A DNA stretch of 64,000 nucleotides from JANXUC01 sp043782485 (GTDB taxonomy: Bacteria > Acidobacteriota > Terriglobia > Terriglobales > Acidobacteriaceae): assembly GCA_043782485.1 (NCBI GenBank), contig JAYWAL010000048.1, positions 34,455 to 98,454 of the forward strand. Reading direction: 5' to 3'. The notes below the pieces were generated by a model. It was not told the origin of the DNA and did no database searches. It saw only the letters and a list, made by a program, of their open reading frames with translations. The position numbers and the translations under genes were made by a program. Shown here in pieces: positions 32,799-41,231 of the stretch; the stretch's first letter is position 1; each line of letters begins with the position of its first letter.

Positions 32799-34001
32799 GT
32801 GTCTTCTTCCAGTGCCCAAGCCGCGTACGAGTTTGGCCCCTTCCGGTTGGAACCGAAGGAGCACCGACTATTGCGGGACGGCTGCGTGATTCCGTTGACG
32901 GGGAAAGCGTTTGCCACGTTGTGCGCGCTGGTGGGACAGCCTGGAACACTGATTCCGAAGCAGGAGCTGATGAACGCGGTGTGGCCCGACTCCGTGGTTG
33001 AGGAGAACAGCCTGGACCAAAATATTTCTGCGCTGCGGAAGGCGCTGGGAGAGCAGGCTTCGGGCGAGCCGTTTATTGAGACGGTGCCGCGCGCGGGGTA
33101 TCGGTTTGTGGCGGCGGTGCGGGAGATTGTGGGGAAGGGCGTCGTTGCTCCTGGGGGTCTGTCGAGGCAAGAGATCCGATTTTGCCGGACTGCGGATCAG
33201 GTGCGGCTGGCGTATTCGACGATTGGCGCTGGGTATCCGCTGGTGCGGGTGGCAAATTGCTTCAATCATCTGGACTTCGAGTGGGAGAGCCCGATTTGGC
33301 AGCACTATGTGCGGGATCTGGCCAAGGGGCACAGCCTGGTTCGCTATGACGGGCGGGGAAATGGGATTTCCGAATGGAATGTGGAGGATATTTCGTTTGA
33401 GGCTTGGGTGAATGATTTAGGCGCGGTGGTAGATGCGGCAGGGTTGGGGCGATTTGCGATTTTGGGGATGTCACAAGGGGCGGCGGTGGCGATTGCGTAT
33501 GCGGTTCGTCATCCGGAACGTGTTAGTCATTTGGTTTTGTGCGGTGGGTATTCGCGCGGGGTGAATCACAGGGAGAAGCCGGATGCGATGGCGGCGCGGT
33601 GTGCGCTGGAGACGCTGGTGGAGGTGAATTGGGGCAAGAGCAATCCCGCTTACTACGGCATGGTCACGAATATGTATATTCCGGAACATGCGACGCCCGC
33701 GGACCAGGAGTGGTTTAAGGAATTGCAGGGTGTATCGGTTTCGACGGCGAATCTGGTGAAGTTCATGCGGGCGTGCGATGCGATTAACGTGCGCGGGCTG
33801 CTGCCTTCGGTGACGGTGCCGACGATTGTGTTTCATAGCGACGGCGACCGCGTTGCGCCTCCGGAGGAAGGGAGAATTCTGGCGGCGGAGATTCCTGGGG
33901 CGAGGTTTGTGCCGCTGCCGAGCGCGAATCATTTGTTACTGGCGGAGGAGTCGGCGTGGAAGGTGTTTCGGGGTGAGGTGGAGGGTTTTTTGGGGGGGTG
34001 A
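32799..34001 (+). CDS. Fusion of OmpR/CadC-type winged helix and alpha/beta hydrolase
   Basis: The protein has 400 residues. Residues 10-107 are a transcriptional-regulator C-terminal winged helix (FGPFRLEPKEHRLLRDG, ELMNAVWPDSVVEENSLDQNISALRKAL, FIETVPRAGYRF). Residues about 125-400 are an alpha/beta hydrolase with nucleophile elbow GMSQG (S225), acid D348 or D350 in HSDGDR, and H378 in SANHLLL. No membrane segment links them. The start is taken as GTG 32799 because homology begins just after it; the TTG at 32682 extends through unlikely sequence. It may be a regulator that uses the hydrolase fold as a ligand sensor, or an enzyme that binds DNA. Confidence 0.82.
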   Translation: MSSSSAQAAYEFGPFRLEPKEHRLLRDGCVIPLTGKAFATLCALVGQPGTLIPKQELMNAVWPDSVVEENSLDQNISALRKALGEQASGEPFIETVPRAGYRFVAAVREIVGKGVVAPGGLSRQEIRFCRTADQVRLAYSTIGAGYPLVRVANCFNHLDFEWESPIWQHYVRDLAKGHSLVRYDGRGNGISEWNVEDISFEAWVNDLGAVVDAAGLGRFAILGMSQGAAVAIAYAVRHPERVSHLVLCGGYSRGVNHREKPDAMAARCALETLVEVNWGKSNPAYYGMVTNMYIPEHATPADQEWFKELQGVSVSTANLVKFMRACDAINVRGLLPSVTVPTIVFHSDGDRVAPPEEGRILAAEIPGARFVPLPSANHLLLAEESAWKVFRGEVEGFLGG

Positions 34002-34147
34002 GGCAGTTTATGAGCGACTTCAGTTCTGAAATCGACGCGGCGCTTCTCGACGACGATCCGCGCTAAAGCGCTGCGCGCCCAAAAGCGGGCTGCCGATCGC
34101 TCCTGGTAATCGGGATGACAGTCTTGGAGAGCGCAAAAATCTGCTTC

Positions 34148-34174
34148 GCACGGGCGAGGACGCCGTGCCTCCAT
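34148..34174. repeat. Dispersed palindrome family A, copy 7 (one base lost)
   Basis: GCACGGGCG-agga-CGCCGTGC followed by CTCCATT lacks one C in the right arm. Confidence 0.7.
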
Positions 34175-34207
34175 TGGCTTCTTACATCCTTAAATTCCTT
34201 GAGATCA

Positions 34208-34233
34208 GGCGGACAGGAGTGTCCGCCCCACAC
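34208..34233. repeat. Dispersed palindrome family B, copy 3 (inverted)
   Basis: GGCGGACAGGAGTGTCCGCC followed by CCACA is the reverse-complement form of copies 1 and 2. Confidence 0.7.
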
Positions 34234-34240
34234 GTGCCAT

Positions 34241-35833
34241 TTAGCGGAGTTTTTCGCCTACTGATTTCCCTTGGCTGTAAAGGTAAAGGTAGTCCGGGCC
34301 ACCGGCCTTGGAGTCGGTGCCGGACATGTTGAAGCCGCCGAAGGGGTGGCAGCCGACAATTGCCCCGGTGCATTTGCGGTTGATGTAGAGATTGCCGACG
34401 TGGAACTCGCGGATGGCGCGGTCGATTTTTTCCTGCGAGTTGGTGTAGACCGCGCCGGTGAGGCCGAATTCCGTGTCGTTGGCGATTTCGAGGGCGTGGT
34501 CGTAGTTCTTCGACTTGATGACGGCGAGAACCGGGCCGAAAACTTCTTCCTGTTCCAAAGTCGATTTCGGAGCGATATCGGCAAAAACCGTGGGCTGGAT
34601 GTAGTAGCCCTCGCCGACGTTGGTGGCGCGGGCACCACCAGTGACGAGTCGGCCTTCCTGCTTACCCTTCTCGATGTAGCCGAGGATCTTGTTCATGGCA
34701 GTTTCACTAATGACGGCCGACATGTTGAAGTTGTCAGCGGGGTCGCCGATGGTTAGCTTTTCCACGCGCGTCTTTAATTTCGCAACGAATTCATCGTAAA
34801 TCTTCTCGTCAACGATGGCGCGAGAGCAGGCTGAGCATTTTTGACCCTGGAACCCGAACGCCGCCTGGGCCACGCCTTCGACGGCGGTGTCCAAATCGGT
34901 ATCGGCGTCGACCACGATGGCGTCTTTGCCGCCCATTTCGAGGATGGTGCGCTTGATCCAGAGCTGCCCCGGTTGCTGCTCGGCGGCGCGCTGGTTGATG
35001 TGCAGCCCGACGCCCTTGGAGCCGGTGAAGGCGATATACCGGGTTTTTGGGTGAGCCACGATGGCATCACCGAACGTGGGACCGGCGCCCGGGCAGAGGT
35101 TGACGACGCCCGGCGGCAGACCGCATTCTTCCAGAACTTCGAAGAACTTCGCCGCGATCGTTGGCGCGTCGTGCGAAGGTTTCAGAACAACCGTGTTGCC
35201 CATGACAACGGAAGCCATCGCCATTCCAGCCATGATGGCGCAAGGGAAATTCCACGGCGGGATCACAGCGCCGACGCCGAGCGGAATATAGAACAAACGG
35301 TCGCGCTCGCCAGGAAGTTGAGTTGGGGTTTCGACGTGGGCCATACGCAAAGCTTCGCGGGCGTACAGTTCGAGGAAATCAATGGTTTCGGCTATATCGG
35401 CATCGGCTTCGCCCCAGTTCTTGCTGACTTCAAAAACCAGCCAGGCGCAGAATTCGAAGCGGCGCTCCCGGATCATGTCGGCGACATGGAAAACAAAGCT
35501 GGCGCGCTCTTCAGGGGTGCGGCGGCCCCACGCGGGCAAGGCGGCGAGCGCGGCCTGCATGGCTGGCTCGACTTCGGCGGTGCCCGCGTTTTGGTGGATG
35601 CCGACCAGCTGCGAGGGTTTAGCGGGGTTGATGGAACGAATTTTCTCCGCCGTCTTCATCCGCTTACCCCCGATCACCATGTCATATTCACGACCCAGTT
35701 CAGCGCGAACTTTTCCCAGGGCGGCGCGCATTTTCTCGATGTTGTCTGCGGTGGAGAAATCGATCATGGGCTCGTTGACGAACGGGCCGGAATGCAGGCG
35801 CAAAGGCATGGGCGGAGCTTCAAGGGTGGCCAT
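34241..35833 (-). CDS. 1-pyrroline-5-carboxylate (glutamate semialdehyde) dehydrogenase
   Basis: The protein has 530 residues and belongs to the RocA/PutA-domain branch of aldehyde dehydrogenases. The markers are PPWNFPCAI (193-201), KPSHDAP, FTGSKGVG (269-276), general base E299 in LEMGGKD and catalytic C333 in GQKCSACSRA. The C-terminal INRKCTGAIVGCHPFGGFNMSG block is typical of the P5C type. It oxidises glutamate semialdehyde to glutamate in proline and arginine breakdown. The ATG at 35833 follows GAGG. No proline dehydrogenase is adjacent. Confidence 0.93.
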   Translation of the reverse strand: MATLEAPPMPLRLHSGPFVNEPMIDFSTADNIEKMRAALGKVRAELGREYDMVIGGKRMKTAEKIRSINPAKPSQLVGIHQNAGTAEVEPAMQAALAALPAWGRRTPEERASFVFHVADMIRERRFEFCAWLVFEVSKNWGEADADIAETIDFLELYAREALRMAHVETPTQLPGERDRLFYIPLGVGAVIPPWNFPCAIMAGMAMASVVMGNTVVLKPSHDAPTIAAKFFEVLEECGLPPGVVNLCPGAGPTFGDAIVAHPKTRYIAFTGSKGVGLHINQRAAEQQPGQLWIKRTILEMGGKDAIVVDADTDLDTAVEGVAQAAFGFQGQKCSACSRAIVDEKIYDEFVAKLKTRVEKLTIGDPADNFNMSAVISETAMNKILGYIEKGKQEGRLVTGGARATNVGEGYYIQPTVFADIAPKSTLEQEEVFGPVLAVIKSKNYDHALEIANDTEFGLTGAVYTNSQEKIDRAIREFHVGNLYINRKCTGAIVGCHPFGGFNMSGTDSKAGGPDYLYLYSQGKSVGEKLR

Positions 35834-36087
35834 GGGAACCTCGCTAGATACCAAGTGAAGTCAATCCCGAGCGGGATCGCAGCGAACGACTTGTTATTCT
35901 ATCACTGGGGAACCTGAGGCGAAGTCGCGGACGTGGCAAGTGCCCAGAGCGCGTTCCCGCGACCTTTAGGCTGATCTGGCGGACGTTCCACTCAAGTTCG
36001 ATTGGAATTTGTCGATGGCTCCGGAGAGGCGTGTGGTTTGCCGGGGATATCCCAGTGGGCGCGGCTAGGTATGAGGAGACTGGGAAG

Positions 36088-37353
36088 ATGAGTGTATCGC
36101 GGAAGATTTTCCTGATCGCGCTGAGCTTTGCGTTGCCCATTGCCGTATTGGTGTACCTGACGGTGATCAACACCAACTCCAGCATTACGTTCGCCGAGTG
36201 GGAATTGAAAGGGGACAGTTATCAAAGGCCGCTGGAAGCGTTGCTGCACGAGGTCCAGGCGGCGCAGATTGTCTATAACACCAGCGCAACCACGCCGGTG
36301 GCGAACAATGCCTCCAAGATTCACGCCGCTTTTGTGGACCTGGAGGAAGTGAACCAGCGACTGGGCATGGACCTGCAGTTTACCGACGAGGGGCTGGCCA
36401 AGCGCCATCGGGAACATCAGCGTGTAGCCACGGTGCATCAGGAATGGCAGGAACTGTCCGCTCAGATTTCCAGACCAGGAACGCGCAGCTTATCAGCGGA
36501 ACTGAATCCCAAGTTCGAGCACTTAATCGCCGACTTGCGCACCATGATAACGCACATGGGAGATACGTCCAATCTGATTCTTGATCCCGACCTGGACAGC
36601 TACTACCTGATGGATGTGACCCTGCTGGCGTTGCCGCAAACGCAAGATCGGCTGGGGCAAGCGATTCAGTATGGGTATGGCGCGCTCCGACGGGGCGCCA
36701 TTACGGAGGAAGAAAAGATTCAACTGGCCGTTTACGCGGCAATGTTGCAGGAAGCGGATGTTGACCGCGTGACCGGAAGCAGCCAGACCTCGGTGAACGA
36801 AGACGCGGGTTTTTACCGGATCAGCCCGACGCTGCAAAGCAATCTTCCCCCCGGCCTGAAGAAGTATCAAGAAGCGAATGCGCCGTTCGTCGAGATGCTC
36901 AGGGACATGGTGAAACATGGAGCCGCTGGGGTGACTCCAGAGGCATACCTGCGGAGTGGGCTGCTGGCGCGAGAGGCTAGTTTTTCATATTGGAACGCAG
37001 CGGTTCAGGAGGAAGATGCGCTACTCAATGCTCGGATAGCCTACTTTGCTCATCGCCGGGCAGTCTCTCTGCTGCTGGCGTTACTGGCGTTACTGGCGTT
37101 GCTGGCGGCCGGGGTGCTTGCGTATTTCCTGACGCGGTCCATTACGCGGCCGCTGTTTGGGCTGGTCGGCTCGCTGGGACCCGGCGCAACGCTGTTGGGA
37201 GTTTGCGTGGAACGCATTTCCGAGGCCAGCAAGAATAAGTTCGCCGATGCGCATGAGTCCGCGTTGATCTGCCAGGAGCTCGATGCCAATTGTGATTCCA
37301 TGCGGAAAGCCGTAGCCGAATTGGAAACCCAGGTTAAGGGAGCGAGACGCTAG
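36088..37353 (+). CDS. Membrane sensor protein resembling a chemoreceptor input half
   Basis: The protein has 421 residues. A first membrane segment (about 6-27, IFLIALSFALPIAVLVYLTV) is followed by a long helical periplasmic domain of about 310 residues, a second segment (about 338-362, made of LLALLALLALLAAGV repeats) and a short helical tail. This is the input half of a methyl-accepting chemotaxis protein, but the HAMP and signalling parts are missing or reduced to about 55 residues. It may signal through a partner such as the small protein encoded 61 bases downstream. The ATG at 36088 has GAGGAG upstream. Confidence 0.75.
   Translation: MSVSRKIFLIALSFALPIAVLVYLTVINTNSSITFAEWELKGDSYQRPLEALLHEVQAAQIVYNTSATTPVANNASKIHAAFVDLEEVNQRLGMDLQFTDEGLAKRHREHQRVATVHQEWQELSAQISRPGTRSLSAELNPKFEHLIADLRTMITHMGDTSNLILDPDLDSYYLMDVTLLALPQTQDRLGQAIQYGYGALRRGAITEEEKIQLAVYAAMLQEADVDRVTGSSQTSVNEDAGFYRISPTLQSNLPPGLKKYQEANAPFVEMLRDMVKHGAAGVTPEAYLRSGLLAREASFSYWNAAVQEEDALLNARIAYFAHRRAVSLLLALLALLALLAAGVLAYFLTRSITRPLFGLVGSLGPGATLLGVCVERISEASKNKFADAHESALICQELDANCDSMRKAVAELETQVKGARR
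37074..37110. repeat. 9-bp tandem repeat in a membrane-segment codon run
   Basis: CTGGCGTTA occurs twice, then CTGGCGTTG and CTGGCGGCC, in frame, coding LAL units of the second membrane helix of the sensor gene. Confidence 0.75.
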
Positions 37354-37414
37354 ATGCGGATCCGAATGCATCCGAGGGCGACCGCACCACGCACGCCCGC
37401 AGCCCGAGGTGGCT

Positions 37415-37654
37415 ATGCCCAGTAGCACCTACGTGAGCTTACTGAATACGGTTCGTCCCTTCGTGGAGGAGACCAAAGCGCGCGAAGTGATCGGGCGGCA
37501 GTTGCAAAAATGTAACGCCACCCCGGAAACCATAACGCTGGAACAGCTCAAGAGCATCGCTCACTTGCTGAGCGGGGCCATGGGCCTGTATGTCGCCGAC
37601 AAAGCTCAGAGAGCTGAGCTGGCGGGAAAGATCGCGGCCCTGGCGGGCCTGTAG
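37415..37654 (+). CDS. Small helical protein next to the sensor gene
   Basis: The protein has 79 residues and starts MPSSTYVSLLNTVRPFVEE. It is soluble and mostly helical, with a LKSIAHLLSGAMGLYVADKA segment. It may be in an operon with the sensor. The ATG at 37415 has GAGG upstream; a GTG two codons earlier is possible. No known domain is recognised. The stop lies 19 bases from the convergent large glycosyltransferase gene. Confidence 0.6.
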   Translation: MPSSTYVSLLNTVRPFVEETKAREVIGRQLQKCNATPETITLEQLKSIAHLLSGAMGLYVADKAQRAELAGKIAALAGL

Positions 37655-37673
37655 CACCTTTCTCGCTCGCTAC

Positions 37674-40600
37674 TCAGTCTGGGCGGACGTATTTCACTTC
37701 GGCGGTGCGTTCCAGTTTGTCCCAGTTGAACGGCAGGCCGTCGATCGCTCGTTTCACGGTACGGAACAGAACCACCGAAAACAATTGCCGGTAGGCAAAG
37801 CGCTGCAAGGGCACCTGACTCAGCAGCCAGTGATCTTCGCGGGTTTCCGGACGGCGGCGCTCCAGCACGAAAGCGATGGCCGAGGCAATGAAATCGATGA
37901 TCATAAAAGTTGCGAAATAGAACAGCAACTTCTGAAAGTACGCGGGACTGGTCGATTCGGGGTGAAAAAATCGACTGATTAGATACGAGACCGACCCGAC
38001 GGCAAACATAATATCGATGAACGGCGAGAGGAGCGGCAAAATAATTTGGAACACAAGAATATTGGGCAAAGCCACCCACCCCAGCGCGCCCTTGCGGCCC
38101 ATCACACCGCGATGCTTCCAGACCGCCTGCAAAATTCCAAATGACCAGCGGAACCGCTGCCGCATCAGGCCGTTGGCCGTAGTCGGAGCTTCCGTAAACG
38201 CCAGCGCAAGGTCCTCGTATTCCACACGGTAACCACGTTCCAAGAGTGACATGGTAAGATCGGCATCCTCGGCGACGGTGTCGAAGTGGTATCCGCCGAC
38301 TTCGCGTACCGCCGAGACGCGCCATGCGCCGATGGCTCCGGGAACCACGCTCACCGCGCCAAGCAGGTCCAGCGCGCGGCGCTCAAAATTCTGACTCGTG
38401 ATGTACTCCAAGGCTTGCCACCGTGTCCAGAGGTTGACGCGATTGCCTACCTTCGCATTTCCGGCGATGGCCGCAATTTTCTCGTTGCGGAAATGCGGCA
38501 CCAGATGGGAGACAGCATCACTGGCAATGATCGTATCCGCATCCATGCCGACAAAAATTGTCTCGTTGTCGAGCAAATGCTCCAGCCCAAAATTGAGGGC
38601 CTCAGCTTTGCCGCCGTTCGGCTTGGTCAGCACGATCAGGTGCCCAGATGCCAACTGAATCGGCGAGGCCAGCCGGGCCAGTTCCAGTGTATTATCCCTG
38701 GATCCATCATCAATTACAATCACGCGCAGGTTGGGATAATCGGAATCCAGCGCGGCCAAAATCGTACGCGCAATCACCTTCTCCTCGTTAAACGCTGGAA
38801 TGAGCAGCGCAACATTGGGGCGAAACGCGGCCAGCTCCTCTGGCGAGCCGTAACGGCGGCGGCGCAAGCGGTCAATGATCGCCAGCAGTCCCACGAACAG
38901 CAACCTACCCGTCATCAAAATATCGCCGACGAAGAAAATCGCCGGAATGGCTTTCATGACCAACTCGCCAATCGCAAACCCAAACCAGTCGATGCGCGCG
39001 GTCCAGCGCTCATTGGACGACAGCGGCGGCATAATTTCGGCGCGGGATTTACCCAGCAGTTCACTAATCGGAACAAGCTCCAGATGCCGCGCGCGGACGC
39101 CATCGATAATCAGCGACAAGGCTTCGAGCGTTGTCCGCCGGTCTCCTCCGCCGTCGTGCAGCAATAGAATGCTGCCGCAACGGAAGTCTGTCGGCGAGCA
39201 GGGCGGCAGATGCTGAAAAACCTCATTCGCAATTTCCTGGACCGAACGCGAAGGGTTGGTGCGCCAGTCGTTCGGGTCAATCCGGTTCCCCACCGTGATG
39301 TAGCCCAGGCTCTGCGTAATTTCCAAAGGCCGAACCTGATCGGCCGTATCCGGCTCCTGATCAATCGAATACGGCGGACGGAACAATACCGTCTTGATGC
39401 CAATTCGGCTGGCAAACAGCCGCTCTGTAAGGTTCAACTCCAACTTCATCAATTGCGGCGAAATCACACTGATGTCGGGATGCGTAAACGTGTGATTGCC
39501 AATTTCGTGGCCTTCCGCATACATGCGCTGCACAATGGATGGAAACTTCTGCGCTTCCAGGCCGATAACAAAGAACGTGGCCTTGACGTTGTGGTCGCGC
39601 AACACATCGAGAATTCGCGGCGTCCATTCTGAATCCGGACCATCATCGAAGGTAATCGCCACCTGCCTGGCATTTGCCCCGTAACGCGCCACGCGGTACG
39701 GAGACGGCAGCGTTGTAAATACCTCGTCGCTCACCAAATTGGTCTGCGGATCAATCTTGATGTCACGCGCCCCATCGGAAGGCCGGTTCTCAATGCTAAG
39801 AATTTCGCCATCGCCCTCCATGTCCACATCTTGCCCGGGCGGCACCACCTTCAGTTTGTCCGGAGCCGCAACATCCCCCGGCACATCCCACACGCGCCAC
39901 AGTGAGTGATCCTCCGACCCCAATCGCCACAGCGCAAACGTGTCAATCCCCAGCGCCTGCGCCGCCCGCATCTGGTTCAGCGCCGTCGCCCCATCCAGGA
40001 ACCACACATCATGCCGATGATTCTTGTCATCGCGATAGCTGTAATGCGGGTTTAGCGCGTCTCCATCAAACTGAATGTCTTCCTCAGAATCACCCGCCCC
40101 CAGCCAGGCCTCTTGCACGGAGCGATTTGCCTCCACGCTGCCTGCTACGCTCTTCACGTTCTCGGTCCAGTCGTAGCCATAGTTGGCGATCGCGCACAAG
40201 AGTTTCTCTTTTGGAATAGTCCGCACCGCCGCCGCCACATTTTCCGTAAACCAATCCTGCGACGCAATCGGTCCCGCCTTGGCCCCGGGAAAGTGCTCGT
40301 CGTAATTCATCAGCACAATGCCGTCCACGTGCGAGGCAATCAGGGCCAGATTGAAGTCATCATCCCGGACTGGAACCGCCACGTACAGCTTCATGCCACG
40401 AGCATGCAAGTCGCCGCCCAGCTCCGTTAGCAGCGTGTTGTAGTCCCCTTGCGCACTCCGCGGAAACGCCTCAAAGTCAATCATCACTCCGCGATAATGG
40501 TCCGTCGCCAGAAAGTCCAGCATCTGCTTCCGGAAGTTTCCCCGACCGGCCGAGCTGGCAAAAAAATCCGCGATCCGCGGCACAAAGTCATTCGCCACAG

Positions 40601-41150
40601 GATCGAAGTTATTCACCAGCGGAAACACTTCCATTTCCGCCGCCGACGTCTTCAGGAACGGCATCACCTTGTCGTCCACCGGCTGAAAACCATTCTTGCC
40701 GTAGACATCAAAGGGTTTGTTCTCAAACGTAGTCGCTTCCAGATGCCCGTCCGAATTTAGAACGTGCAGCCACTCGGGGAACAAGAGATCGATCTGCGAA
40801 GCATAAGCCCGCAAAGAAGAGTAACTGGCAGCATCCCAGGTAACATAAAACGCCGCGCGAATGCCCTCGGATTCATTCAGTTTCACCTGCGAGCCGGGCA
40901 ACTTTGATGTTCGATGCGCTCCTCGGCGCCCCTTCAAGCGCTTCTTGTCTTTCTCTTTTTCTCGCTCTGTCAGCGGATGATAAGGGTGCTTTTCCACAGG
41001 CAAAACAAGTTTTGGCAGCGACTCACTCCGCAGCGCCGTAAAAGCAAAAAACAGCGCCAGCAGCGTTACGCTCACCCCCAAAACGTTAAATAGGCCCCGC
41101 ACCCGCTTCCAGCGCGCTTGATTGGGGTCATAGAAGACGGGAGTCGCCAT
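37674..41150 (-). CDS. Single-chain GH18-like / polysaccharide deacetylase / GT2 synthase
   Basis: The protein has 1158 residues. An N-terminal membrane anchor (about 18-40) is followed by a GH18-like barrel (about 93-445; the acidic motif is YRGVMIDFEAFP). A NodB deacetylase follows (about 495-690; ITFDDGPDSEW and the zinc His pair in HTFTHPD). A membrane segment leads to a processive GT2 domain (about 770-1005; LIPAFNEE, VIDDGSRDNTLE, MDADT and the RQRFRW motif), then C-terminal membrane segments. It resembles PgaC and the two activities of PgaB joined in one chain, so synthesis plus deacetylation and trimming of a GlcNAc-type polymer is inferred. The topology would place hydrolase and deacetylase outside and GT2 inside. 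Confidence 0.88.
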   Translation of the reverse strand: MATPVFYDPNQARWKRVRGLFNVLGVSVTLLALFFAFTALRSESLPKLVLPVEKHPYHPLTEREKEKDKKRLKGRRGAHRTSKLPGSQVKLNESEGIRAAFYVTWDAASYSSLRAYASQIDLLFPEWLHVLNSDGHLEATTFENKPFDVYGKNGFQPVDDKVMPFLKTSAAEMEVFPLVNNFDPVANDFVPRIADFFASSAGRGNFRKQMLDFLATDHYRGVMIDFEAFPRSAQGDYNTLLTELGGDLHARGMKLYVAVPVRDDDFNLALIASHVDGIVLMNYDEHFPGAKAGPIASQDWFTENVAAAVRTIPKEKLLCAIANYGYDWTENVKSVAGSVEANRSVQEAWLGAGDSEEDIQFDGDALNPHYSYRDDKNHRHDVWFLDGATALNQMRAAQALGIDTFALWRLGSEDHSLWRVWDVPGDVAAPDKLKVVPPGQDVDMEGDGEILSIENRPSDGARDIKIDPQTNLVSDEVFTTLPSPYRVARYGANARQVAITFDDGPDSEWTPRILDVLRDHNVKATFFVIGLEAQKFPSIVQRMYAEGHEIGNHTFTHPDISVISPQLMKLELNLTERLFASRIGIKTVLFRPPYSIDQEPDTADQVRPLEITQSLGYITVGNRIDPNDWRTNPSRSVQEIANEVFQHLPPCSPTDFRCGSILLLHDGGGDRRTTLEALSLIIDGVRARHLELVPISELLGKSRAEIMPPLSSNERWTARIDWFGFAIGELVMKAIPAIFFVGDILMTGRLLFVGLLAIIDRLRRRRYGSPEELAAFRPNVALLIPAFNEEKVIARTILAALDSDYPNLRVIVIDDGSRDNTLELARLASPIQLASGHLIVLTKPNGGKAEALNFGLEHLLDNETIFVGMDADTIIASDAVSHLVPHFRNEKIAAIAGNAKVGNRVNLWTRWQALEYITSQNFERRALDLLGAVSVVPGAIGAWRVSAVREVGGYHFDTVAEDADLTMSLLERGYRVEYEDLALAFTEAPTTANGLMRQRFRWSFGILQAVWKHRGVMGRKGALGWVALPNILVFQIILPLLSPFIDIMFAVGSVSYLISRFFHPESTSPAYFQKLLFYFATFMIIDFIASAIAFVLERRRPETREDHWLLSQVPLQRFAYRQLFSVVLFRTVKRAIDGLPFNWDKLERTAEVKYVRPD

Positions 41151-41231
41151 GGCTTAAGAAGGGTTCTCTTGATCCTAAGCCCAGCCGCCGTTACGGTCAA
41201 TGCAAAGGCCGCCTTCGCGCTATAGTATTGC

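Larger units (their letters stand above)
34002..34240. other. Convergent spacer with repeats
   Basis: No gene is supported here. It holds family A copy 7 and family B copy 3 and separates the fusion gene from P5C dehydrogenase on the opposite strand. Confidence 0.5.

Noticed and set aside
34841..35917. A 358-residue open frame opposite P5C dehydrogenase
   Set aside because: It is an antisense shadow of a conserved enzyme gene, with no recognisable motif.
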